Part shown: one piece after another, positions 56,905 through 64,000 of the stretch
Layout: each line of letters starts with the position of its first letter
How positions within the stretch are numbered: position 1 is the first letter of the stretch
NCBI RefSeq assembly: GCF_019249245.1
Contig: NZ_JAESDK010000007.1
Span: forward strand, 78,803 to 142,802
Direction of reading: 5' to 3'
DNA length: 64,000 nucleotides
From: Alteromonas lipotrueiana
GTDB lineage: Bacteria; Pseudomonadota; Gammaproteobacteria; Enterobacterales; Alteromonadaceae
Program-made: the position numbers and the translations under genes
Notes under the pieces: generated by a model
Told to the model about the DNA's origin: nothing
The model's input: the letters and a program-made list of their open reading frames with translations, nothing else
Databases searched by the model: none

Positions 56905-57546
56905 ATGCTAGATTCTATTGTAACCCCGGTCATTAAGCCTACGGTGAGGCCACTGATAAAGTGGTTGGATAAACATCATGTTAGTCCTGACCAGCTTACG
57001 GTGGGCGGTTTTTTATTCGGACTGTTGGCAGTGCCGTTAATTGTATCTGGTTTTTTTTATACAGCGTTGGCAGTCGTTTTAATTAATCGATTGATAGATG
57101 GCCTCGATGGCGAGTTAGCCCGGTATCAGCACAGCAGTAGCAGCGCAGGTGGTTTTTTAGACATTTGTTTGGATTTTTTGTTTTATGCCAGTATTCCGTT
57201 GGCATTTGGGTTAGCCAACCCAGCGCAATGGGGTGTGCCGGCCATGGTTTTGCTGGTGACATTTATTGGCACGGGCAGCAGCTTTCTGGCTTTTGCCATT
57301 GCCGCCGAAAAGTATGCTATTCAGCGGCCTCAGTTTACGAATAAAAGCTTTTATTATATGCAGGGCCTTACTGAAGGCACCGAGACAATTTTATTTTTTG
57401 TCGCAATTTGTATTTGGCCCCAGTGGTTTTCGGTCTTGGCGTATGTGTTTGCTGCCGCTTGTGCTATCACCGTGATAACCCGTATTGCAGGAGGATATAA
57501 AACCCTGCAGCAGGCACAACAGCAACAAGAAGCTGCTGATGCTTGA
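56905..57546 (+). CDS. ynjF: CDP-alcohol phosphatidyltransferase (YnjF type)
   Basis: A 213-residue membrane protein with about six helices. The full catalytic signature DG(x2)AR(x8)G(x3)D(x3)D is present from DGELAR onward near residue 70 (GGFLDICLD). These enzymes displace CMP from a CDP-linked lipid using a hydroxyl acceptor, forming a phosphodiester lipid. Lipid product unknown. It follows the ATPase by 1 bp and overlaps the hydroxylase by 8 bp; this parallels ynjF in E. coli, but with no ynjE rhodanese between. Confidence 0.88.
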   Translation: MLDSIVTPVIKPTVRPLIKWLDKHHVSPDQLTVGGFLFGLLAVPLIVSGFFYTALAVVLINRLIDGLDGELARYQHSSSSAGGFLDICLDFLFYASIPLAFGLANPAQWGVPAMVLLVTFIGTGSSFLAFAIAAEKYAIQRPQFTNKSFYYMQGLTEGTETILFFVAICIWPQWFSVLAYVFAAACAITVITRIAGGYKTLQQAQQQQEAADA

Positions 57547-58375
57547 GCAACAGGGCGTCATTCGCATCAGTGTTTTTGTGACAATATTTTTACTGATGGC
57601 AGCCATTGAAGCCTGGCGGCCCGCGCGTCAGGCGCAGATTAAAAAACGGGTTCGCTGGCAGGCTAATCTGGCTATGGTGGTAGTGAGCGCTTTAGTTGGC
57701 CGGGTGGTATTGCCCGCCACCGTGGTGGGTGTGGCACTATGGGCGCAAAGCCATGGATATGGCCTGTTTCATCAGGTTGCTGTCCCTGGCTGGCTGGTGT
57801 TGGGGCTAAGTTTGCTTGTTCTTGATTGTACTATTTACTGGCAACATCGGCTGTTTCATCAAATTCCACTGCTGTGGCGTTTACACCGGGTTCATCATGC
57901 TGACAGTCACGTAGATACCACCACCGGTTTGCGTTTTCATCCTTTAGAAATCGCTTTAAGTTTGTTTGTGAAAGCCGCGATGGTATTGATTCTAGGGATA
58001 CCGGCGCTGGCAGTACTTATTTTTGAAGTCGCATTAAATGGCTTCGCTATATTTAATCATGCCAATATTCGGCTGCCTCAGGCTATTGATGACAAAGTAG
58101 GTTGGTTTGTTATTACTCAACGTTTGCATCGGATTCATCATAGCCAATATGGGCTTGAGACCAACCGTAATTTTGGGTTTAGTGTGTCCTGGTGGGACCG
58201 GTTGTTCAAAAGTTTTTGTGCCCGGGGCAAGTTAACCGATTACAATTTAAAAATTGGCCAGCGCGATTGCCCGGCCACGAATCGTAATGCCCGCCTGTGG
58301 ACTTTACTGGTTATGCCATTCAAGCGCCAAAAAACAGGAACAAATTCTTCAAATAAACAAAAAGTTAAACAATAG
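57539..58375 (+). CDS. sterol desaturase/fatty acid hydroxylase family protein
   Basis: A 278-residue membrane enzyme from ATG 57539; the open frame further upstream lies inside the CDP-alcohol gene. Three His boxes of the non-haem di-iron family: HRLFH, HRVHHADSH, and HRIHHS. Usual action is O2-dependent hydroxylation or desaturation of a lipid. Four or so membrane helices are visible. Last gene of the operon. The stop overlaps the convergent FapA-like gene by 11 bp. In this setting it may modify the lipid made by the CDP-alcohol enzyme, which is inference. Confidence 0.9.
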   Translation: MLEQQGVIRISVFVTIFLLMAAIEAWRPARQAQIKKRVRWQANLAMVVVSALVGRVVLPATVVGVALWAQSHGYGLFHQVAVPGWLVLGLSLLVLDCTIYWQHRLFHQIPLLWRLHRVHHADSHVDTTTGLRFHPLEIALSLFVKAAMVLILGIPALAVLIFEVALNGFAIFNHANIRLPQAIDDKVGWFVITQRLHRIHHSQYGLETNRNFGFSVSWWDRLFKSFCARGKLTDYNLKIGQRDCPATNRNARLWTLLVMPFKRQKTGTNSSNKQKVKQ

Positions 58376-60020
58376 GATCGAAGTGCCATTTATGATTTTC
58401 GTAGAAAATGTGACTGCGATCATATTCACGCTCTGAGCGCCAGTTACGGTTGTTGAGCTTAACCGAAACCCCGCTGTACAGTCTTTTGTTGGCAATTAAA
58501 CCGATTTCGTTTTGATAGGCGTCCTTTTTCTGGCGCATTTCTAATACTTTCAGCTCTAGCCAGTTTAAAAGGTCAGTTTCTCCATTGTACATCTCTACAG
58601 CTTGTTCTACTTTTGCGTTGAGTTCACTGGGCAATAACTTTGCTTTTATCGATTCAATTTTTTCTCTGTGACGGGCGTTATTGTCGCGTAACTGCCGCAA
58701 TAGTTCGTCCAGTTCATCTTTACGCTCCAGCAGTTTACTGAAGCCCGGACTAAAATCTATTTTAAGAGTACTGCCTGAGACTGCGCCCAAAGTTCCGGCG
58801 CTGATTGTTCCCTGGCTGATAATTTCACAGGCGAACAAGTTACCCATAGGTTTAGCAACCTGACCTACGGTGACCGACCCGCCGCATTGAATTCGACTAT
58901 ACGCCAGCTGACGTCCCACGGTTATATTTCCCGAACATTGCATATCAATGCCCTGGCCATGCTGAACATGAATGCTTCCTTTCGCAGTAAGCTGACACGA
59001 GTAACCCGCACCATCGTCATCAACCTTGCCCATGGCACCTTCGGTAACAATAATGTCGCCACCGGCTTCAATACGCGCAGACTCGACAAAGCCATTAATT
59101 GTGACATCCCCTGAGGCCTTAATTTCCATCTTTTCGGTAACATCACCGTTAACCAACACCGCACCATCGTAAGAAACATGGCCGCTGCCAACGTTCACGC
59201 CGCTGCAAATAAACGTGTCATCGACATCCATAACCTGATTGCGGTATTTAGGCATGCCTGAGATAGTGGCCACCAGTATATTGGAGTCGTGTTCGCTAAT
59301 AGCAGTGCCCTTGCCCATTTTAAACTCTTGCCAGCAGCCGGGCTTTGCAGTAAGTATATTGCCTTTTACGTCAAAGCCATGGCGCCCTTGGGAAGGCTCG
59401 GTACGACGCAATACCGGAGCATTTACTTTTACGCAAATTACTTCGCCAAGGTTACGCATATTCACTCTGTCGTTGTCGTCTACCTGGGGTTTTAAAACAC
59501 GCTCTAACGCGTTAGGAACTAAAGGCACAAACTTGCTGTTGCGACCATCTTTGGGCGGCAGACCTCGAGCAATTTCGCCTTCTATAATGCTGCCAGGGGC
59601 AGCGTTACTTAGTTCTGTTAATAATTGTTCGAGTCTTTTAAAGCTAAGGCCGCGACAAATGCCAGCGTGTTCGGCCATATTATGAAGAATTGCAATGGTA
59701 GGAAGGCGGCCGCCGTAGGGAGCGGTAAACACGACCCCGGCACTCAGACCGTCGCTGCTTATTTTAAATTCGACTTCCGTATTGCGGCGTTCACCGATAC
59801 GTTCGCGAACTTTGGTATTGTCATTAGTTTTAAAATAGTGATTGGCTTTGTCACACGCGCTTTTAAGGGTGTTTTGAGAAATATAAAAGGTTTTATACTG
59901 CCCTTCATTTAACTCTTTCCATAGGCTTTTGGAATCCAGTTCACGCTCAAACATACTGGGGTCAAGCACCATATCGATAAAGTTTTTAGTATCATCAAGT
60001 AAGACTGAAACGCCAATCAT
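58365..60020 (-). CDS. FapA family protein (DUF342)
   Basis: A 551-residue soluble protein. The centre (about 170-400) is a repetitive beta-helix-like DUF342/FapA region (ISGMPKYRNQVMDVDDTFICSG, VNGDVTEKMEIKASGDVTINGF, GGSVTVGQVAKPMGNLFACE), then a coiled coil (about 415-490; LLERKDELDELLRQLRDN) and a C-terminal short domain. FapA homologues in Vibrio link to flagellar function and protein-level control, but no flagellar or chemotaxis genes are here. GGAAG precedes the ATG. The gene stands alone and converges on the hydroxylase. Confidence 0.88.
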   Translation of the reverse strand: MIGVSVLLDDTKNFIDMVLDPSMFERELDSKSLWKELNEGQYKTFYISQNTLKSACDKANHYFKTNDNTKVRERIGERRNTEVEFKISSDGLSAGVVFTAPYGGRLPTIAILHNMAEHAGICRGLSFKRLEQLLTELSNAAPGSIIEGEIARGLPPKDGRNSKFVPLVPNALERVLKPQVDDNDRVNMRNLGEVICVKVNAPVLRRTEPSQGRHGFDVKGNILTAKPGCWQEFKMGKGTAISEHDSNILVATISGMPKYRNQVMDVDDTFICSGVNVGSGHVSYDGAVLVNGDVTEKMEIKASGDVTINGFVESARIEAGGDIIVTEGAMGKVDDDGAGYSCQLTAKGSIHVQHGQGIDMQCSGNITVGRQLAYSRIQCGGSVTVGQVAKPMGNLFACEIISQGTISAGTLGAVSGSTLKIDFSPGFSKLLERKDELDELLRQLRDNNARHREKIESIKAKLLPSELNAKVEQAVEMYNGETDLLNWLELKVLEMRQKKDAYQNEIGLIANKRLYSGVSVKLNNRNWRSEREYDRSHIFYENHKWHFDPIV

Positions 60021-60111
60021 CGCTGCTTCCGGTTAGACAAACTCATTAAAACGGCAGTCTTGCTACCAGCTCCATGTTACCGCTTACTCTATAGTGTTTT
60101 TAATTTACACG

Positions 60112-61542
60112 TCAAAGGTTTTCGGCATAGTGATACAACGCGCGTAAAATAGCCTGCTTGTTTGGATCAAGATTAGATTGGTTCGCCAGCCTTTCAATCT
60201 CTTCTAAATAAGGTGCCAGGGTGATGCTGGCGGGCGAGTCAGGCTCTGTCAGGCGCGCTTTACGATGATTATGCCAGCGCTGCAGTTCTGTCTCGGTTAA
60301 GGTGTGTGAATAATTACGGGCCCGATAACGAAAAAGCATGTCACGCAGTTTTTGATTTTGTATTTTATCGGTTAGTGTGGTGAGCTGCTCGGCATCAGTT
60401 TGGTGAACCTGCTCGCACCAGCGCCGCTCTTCGTCGGTTAAAAAGCCGCCACTATACAGAGCATGATCAATATCATCTGGCTGCTGCTCTCGTTCTTTTG
60501 CATACACTGAGGTGAGTTTAGTCGCCAGTCCGTCAACCTGACTTAACTGTTTGAAATTATCAAGGCAGTAGTCACGGTCCAGTCCGAGGCGTTCCGCGTT
60601 TTCCTGTGTCATTGCTTTGGCTGTAGTGACAAATGGCGAACGATTAATATGGATAAGCTTAAGACTTGGTCGCGCCAGTCCATCGAGCGCCTTGGCCGAC
60701 AGGTAAATTCGGCGCTGAATTTCTTCTGCGTCAAGTTCTAAAAGAGGCTGAATATCCTGACTTAGGTCAATGGCGATGATGGCATTCGCATTAACCGGGT
60801 GAGGGCATACGGGCATAACCCAGCTTACACACCCCTGACGCGCAGGCAACTTTGAAGAAACATGTAACACCACAGAAGGTTTGGAAAAATCGAACTGCTT
60901 GAGTACATTGTGTTTGGAGCGCAGAGAAAAAGCATAATCGTAAAGCTTGGGCTGTTGTTCTTTTATCAATTTAGCTAAAGCAATGGTAGCGGTAACATCT
61001 GATAGCGCGTCGTGAGCATGACCATGCTCCAAATTATTTTCGGCGCACAAGTCCTCAAGTTTAAAGCTGGGAGTGCCGTCATCTTTGCGCGGCCATTTTA
61101 TCCCGTCGGGCCGAAGTGCATAACAAGCCCGGGCTAAATCAATAATATCCCAGCGACTATTGCCATTGCGCCATTCGCGAGCGTAGGGGTCAATAAAGTT
61201 ACGATAAAACAGGTATCGACTTACCTCATCATCAAATCGAATGCTGTTATAACCTACTACACAGGTATTGGGTTGTGACATAGCCTGAGCTACCTGACGG
61301 GCAAAATCAGCCTCGGTGGTACCATCACGCAGTGTCTGCTGAGGCGTTATACCGGTTATCAGACATGCGCCGGGCGTGGGCAGATAGTCGTTAGCAATCT
61401 GACTCATTATATTGATAGGTTTGCCAATGACATTTAAGTCCATGTCTGTACGAATAGCAGCAAATTGACATGGCAAATCTTTTTGTGCGCTGGTGCCAAA
61501 GGTTTCATAATCATGCCATAACATACTGGGTGCTGTTGTCAT
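60112..61542 (-). CDS. sbcB: exodeoxyribonuclease I
   Basis: A 476-residue 3'-5' exonuclease for single-stranded DNA (E. coli 475). LWHDYETFGTSAQKD near 8 holds the first DxE pair. VVGYNSIRFDDEVSRYLFYRNF near 95 holds the Exo II Asp. GHAHDALSDVTATIALAK near 170 holds the Exo III His/Asp. An SH3-like part and a C-terminal helical domain follow. It acts in mismatch repair and recombination. Lies alone, 91 bp downstream of the FapA gene on the same strand. Confidence 0.96.
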   Translation of the reverse strand: MTTAPSMLWHDYETFGTSAQKDLPCQFAAIRTDMDLNVIGKPINIMSQIANDYLPTPGACLITGITPQQTLRDGTTEADFARQVAQAMSQPNTCVVGYNSIRFDDEVSRYLFYRNFIDPYAREWRNGNSRWDIIDLARACYALRPDGIKWPRKDDGTPSFKLEDLCAENNLEHGHAHDALSDVTATIALAKLIKEQQPKLYDYAFSLRSKHNVLKQFDFSKPSVVLHVSSKLPARQGCVSWVMPVCPHPVNANAIIAIDLSQDIQPLLELDAEEIQRRIYLSAKALDGLARPSLKLIHINRSPFVTTAKAMTQENAERLGLDRDYCLDNFKQLSQVDGLATKLTSVYAKEREQQPDDIDHALYSGGFLTDEERRWCEQVHQTDAEQLTTLTDKIQNQKLRDMLFRYRARNYSHTLTETELQRWHNHRKARLTEPDSPASITLAPYLEEIERLANQSNLDPNKQAILRALYHYAENL

Positions 61543-61714
61543 TCGCTTTACTGCTCAATTGATAAGTGTCGCGGGGCAGTGTACACCGGCTGTTTATAAA
61601 GGTAAAAACCATAAAAAGCACGGTGGCAGGCTAATTGCTGTTAAAAGGCATGTATTTGGGGTAGATGCTCTATACACTTATTAATAATTAAGCAAAAAAC
61701 GTAAGGAATACAAA

Positions 61715-62740
61715 ATGAAAACAAGGTTGAAAGGTATTTTATGTGGGCTTGGCGTATTGTTGTCGCCCACCGTATTCGCTGCCGACGTAGCTATTGTGGT
61801 ACACGGCGGGGCCGGAACTATCCTGAAAAAGAATATGAGCGCTGAGCAAGAGCAGCATTATGCTGAAAAGCTGGAAGAAGCAACTCGCGCCGGGTATGCA
61901 TTATTAAAACAAGGCGAGGCTGGTGAAAAAGCGGTGGTCGCTGCTATTCAAATTCTTGAAGAGTCACCCTTATTTAATGCAGGTAACGGTGCGGTGTATA
62001 CCTACGACGAAACCCATGAGCTTGATGCTTCAATAATGCATGGTAAAAATTTAGAAGCCGGGGCAGTGAGTGGCGTCACAACCATCAAAAGCCCGATTGA
62101 AGCAGCCCTGGCGGTTATGCAACACTCTTCACATGTGCTGTTGGCCGGCAAGGGCGCCGAAGCCTTTGCACAATCGCAGGGTTTACAGCAGGTTGACAAC
62201 AGTTACTTTAATACGCAACATCGGTTAAAGGCGCTACAAAAGGCCAAAGCTCGAATGCAGGAACAACAACGTGAAGATGGCGGGCAGCAAGGCAGTGAAA
62301 AAATGGGTACAGTGGGCGCGGTTGTGTTAGACAAAAGCGGCAATATTGTGGCCGGGACATCTACCGGGGGCATGACCGCTAAACGATATGGCCGGGTAGG
62401 CGACGCCCCCATTATCGGAGCTGGTACGTATGCCGACAATGAAAGCTGTGGTGTTTCAGCTACAGGCCATGGCGAATATTTTATTCGTTATAACGTAGCC
62501 GCCGATATTTGTGCCCGGGTCCGCTATCAGGGGGTAAGTATTCAGCGCGCTGCCGAAACGGTGATTAACGAAGAGTTAAAGCAAGCTGGCGGAACCGGCG
62601 GCGTGATCGCTATGGACAAACGCGGCAACATAACGATGCCATTCAACACCGCCGGTATGTACCGTGCTAGTATAAATGTTGAAGGTAAGTTTAGCGTCGG
62701 CATTTATAAAAATTTGATGAAAGACACACATAAACAATAG
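61715..62740 (+). CDS. periplasmic isoaspartyl peptidase/L-asparaginase
   Basis: A 341-residue Ntn hydrolase. Signal peptide 1-22 (VFAAD). VVHGGAGTI near 30 and NAGNGAVYTYDETHELDASIM near 90 form the alpha subunit start. GTVGAVVLD puts Thr199 as the autoprocessing nucleophile, with GTSTGGMTAKRYGRVGDAPIIG after it. Such enzymes remove N-terminal isoaspartate and hydrolyse asparagine. A signal peptide places it in the periplasm, unlike cytosolic IaaA of E. coli. AAGGA precedes the ATG. Stand-alone gene. Confidence 0.93.
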   Translation: MKTRLKGILCGLGVLLSPTVFAADVAIVVHGGAGTILKKNMSAEQEQHYAEKLEEATRAGYALLKQGEAGEKAVVAAIQILEESPLFNAGNGAVYTYDETHELDASIMHGKNLEAGAVSGVTTIKSPIEAALAVMQHSSHVLLAGKGAEAFAQSQGLQQVDNSYFNTQHRLKALQKAKARMQEQQREDGGQQGSEKMGTVGAVVLDKSGNIVAGTSTGGMTAKRYGRVGDAPIIGAGTYADNESCGVSATGHGEYFIRYNVAADICARVRYQGVSIQRAAETVINEELKQAGGTGGVIAMDKRGNITMPFNTAGMYRASINVEGKFSVGIYKNLMKDTHKQ

Positions 62741-62854
62741 TGCAATTAAACGAAATATTTCCTCGCTGTTTCCGAATTAAAGGACTAATCTTAGAGTACT
62801 GCAGGGAAATGTTTTGAAGCAGCATAAAGAATTCGTTTTTAGCCCAAATTACAA

Positions 62855-62888
62855 AATTGAAGGGCTGACCATATTCAGTCCTTCAATT
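62855..62888 (+). promoter_or_regulatory. 14-bp leader hairpin directly before the CBS gene ribosome binding site
   Basis: Left arm 62855-62868, right arm 62875-62888, six-base loop CCATAT; one G-T pair. GGAGG of the ribosome binding site begins 4-5 bases after the right arm. No T run, so a terminator is unlikely. A structure so close to the ribosome site may affect translation or mRNA stability. Confidence 0.6.
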
Positions 62889-62901
62889 ACCCGGAGGCAT
62901 T

Positions 62902-63324
62902 ATGGAATCGTTGCAGGTATGTGACTACATGAACCATCGGCCAGTGCGCCTGACCATTGACGTACCCGTTGCCGAAGCCGTTGAACGCTTGTTAAATAGC
63001 GGGCAATCTGGTGGGGCCGTTATCGATGACCGAGGTCGGTTGGTCGGTTTTTTATCAGAGCAGGACTGCATCGCGCAAATGATCGAGTCATGTTATTACC
63101 GTGAACAGGTTTGTCGTGTGAAAGATATTATGCAAGCGCCCGCACTTAGCGTGAAACCCTACATGTCAGTTATCGAGCTCGCTCAACAGCTAATCAAAAA
63201 CAACATGCCGCGGGTCTATCCGGTGGTAGATGACGACGGCGTATTAGTAGGAAGCATCAATCGGGCTGCGGTCTTAAAAGCCATAGACAAACAACTACGG
63301 GCGGGTTATCAGGCAGTGAGTTAG
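62902..63324 (+). CDS. two-CBS-domain protein
   Basis: A 140-residue protein made almost only of a tandem CBS pair (about 5-60 and 70-130). VCDYMNHRPVRLTIDVPVAE and SGGAVIDDRGRLVGFLSEQD mark CBS1; VKDIMQAPALSVKPYMSVIE and VYPVVDDDGVLVGSINRAAV mark CBS2. CBS pairs bind adenine nucleotides and regulate partners; the partner is unknown. A GGAGG ribosome site precedes ATG 62902, preceded by a strong hairpin. Confidence 0.92.
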   Translation: MESLQVCDYMNHRPVRLTIDVPVAEAVERLLNSGQSGGAVIDDRGRLVGFLSEQDCIAQMIESCYYREQVCRVKDIMQAPALSVKPYMSVIELAQQLIKNNMPRVYPVVDDDGVLVGSINRAAVLKAIDKQLRAGYQAVS

Positions 63325-64000
63325 GTTTGATTTTTCTGAGTTCATTTTGGTATTGAGCTTACAGACATTCAATCTAACTAACGTTTTCTGCCGAGAAACC
63401 GCCAAAGTTTTTACTGCTCTCAGAAAAGTAGGCTTTACAAGTAAATGATTGAACACTGACGTTAATCAACGGTAAACCAACAGCGTTCCCTAGAAGCCAT
63501 GGGTGTACATAGAAGGCTCGGGAGTAAAGCGCTCAGCTTTTATCGGTGTCTACTGAAAGTGGTAGAATTTAAGTGCCTCACCAAAAAATCGTCTGAAAAG
63601 ACGAAGTAATATTCACCCAAATACAGCGGTTGGCTTTCTGAAGTATTTGTGTAAATAAGCTAATAAAACATCTCTACGCCAACGGCGTTTTATTGACCTT
63701 CACTGAAGCGGCCCGCATTCATGTTTTTCCGAAACTATCTGTTTCTATTCGGGCTATCTGCGCTTTCAAGGCGAGCCATACTGATACTACATGCTCTCAC
63801 AGAATGATGGCGGGATTTCTGCTAAAGCAAACAAGAAATACTTTTAAATACCAATAAAGGCCAATAATGTGCCAATAAAGACACCCACTCCTGAAATTAA
63901 CACTACCAGCTGCACCGCTGTTGATATGGACACCCACTAATATTGATATGGACAATACTGATATGGACAGCCACTCCTGAAATTAACACTACCAGATGCA
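63325..64000. other. ~680-bp gene-free tail with hairpins
   Basis: No gene recognised. Hairpins include TCGTCT-GAAA-AGACGA at 63589-63604 (a GNRA tetraloop) and TCTAC/GTAGA around 63550. ACGCC-aac-GGCGT with following T at 63676-63692 may be a weak terminator. A 60-codon open stretch from about 63668 to 63856 has no start signal and no family. The last 150 bases are repeats, listed separately. The region looks like an accumulation of degenerate mobile DNA. Confidence 0.4.
63851..64000. repeat. short direct repeats at the right edge
   Basis: A 30-base unit beginning CCACTCCTGAAATTAACA occurs at 63885-63914 and 63971-64000, with one mismatch and an 86-bp offset. Between them TGATATGGACA occurs three times (63922, 63944, 63959). 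CCAATAA occurs three times before (63851, 63861, 63872). The array is cut by the window end. This is similar in feel to REP-like repeats next to RAYT transposase genes, but no such gene is visible. Confidence 0.75.

Noticed and set aside
59239..59685. 148-codon plus-strand open frame inside the FapA-like gene
   Set aside because: Antisense to a well-supported gene; no start signal.
63589..63604. Group II intron domain V or tRNA-like element
   Set aside because: The tetraloop hairpin is too short and lacks the conserved AGC/bulge pattern; no acceptor or anticodon arms.
63851..64000. CRISPR array
   Set aside because: Repeat lengths and spacings are irregular and there are no cas genes.

Overview
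The window is an ordinary-looking, gene-dense stretch of chromosome from a marine-type gammaproteobacterium. It most likely belongs to the Alteromonadales (Alteromonadaceae or close). The evidence is the mfd-csiV-lolC neighbourhood, a complete LiuR-controlled leucine degradation operon, a PEP-CTERM protein, many lipoprotein or secreted peptidases, a TonB-dependent receptor and several c-di-GMP proteins. The genus call is inference. No rRNA, tRNA, CRISPR array, prophage or intact insertion sequence was seen.

Layout. 1-9.6 kb: partial penicillin-acylase family gene, nagZ overlapping an SLC13-type transporter, then a minus-strand run PilZ-like protein, mfd, csiV and a cobalamin adenosyltransferase. 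9.8-13.4 kb: a lolC-type permease without lolD or lolE beside it, a phosphoribosyltransferase, a CbiM-like membrane protein and xthA. 13.4-20.4 kb: a light-signalling block with heme oxygenase, a bacteriophytochrome-HWE kinase-receiver fusion and a receiver-PAS-GGDEF-EAL protein, followed convergently by two unrecognised, translationally coupled genes. 20.5-31.3 kb: mixed housekeeping and accessory genes (DUF2750, SufE, glycosyltransferase, HDOD, thioesterase, alpha/beta hydrolase, glgC, SRPBCC, DUF885 lipoprotein). 31.3-39.8 kb: liuR-liuA-liuB-liuC-liuD-liuE, divergent from a thiolase, with two LiuR-like palindromes in between and terminators at both ends. 40-47.9 kb: large secreted subtilase, PEP-CTERM protein, solute-binding/degenerate GGDEF protein, M1 aminopeptidase lipoprotein, DoxX-like protein.

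48.1-58.4 kb is the most unusual part: nine tightly packed plus-strand genes, most overlapping. They are a TonB receptor, a membrane TVP38-flavin disulfide reductase fusion, DUF547, a YnjBCD-type ABC importer, a YnjF-type CDP-alcohol phosphotransferase and a sterol-desaturase-family hydroxylase. They look like one transcription unit moving an unknown substrate through both membranes and coupling it to redox and lipid chemistry. 58.4-63.3 kb: FapA-like protein, sbcB, isoaspartyl peptidase and a CBS protein with a strong hairpin just before its ribosome binding site. The last ~680 bases carry no recognisable gene and end in short direct repeats cut by the window edge.

Working together: biliverdin made by the heme oxygenase should load the phytochrome, whose kinase and receivers would feed the GGDEF-EAL enzyme. 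The liu genes convert isovaleryl-CoA to acetyl-CoA plus acetoacetate, and the thiolase can finish the job if acetoacetate is activated elsewhere.
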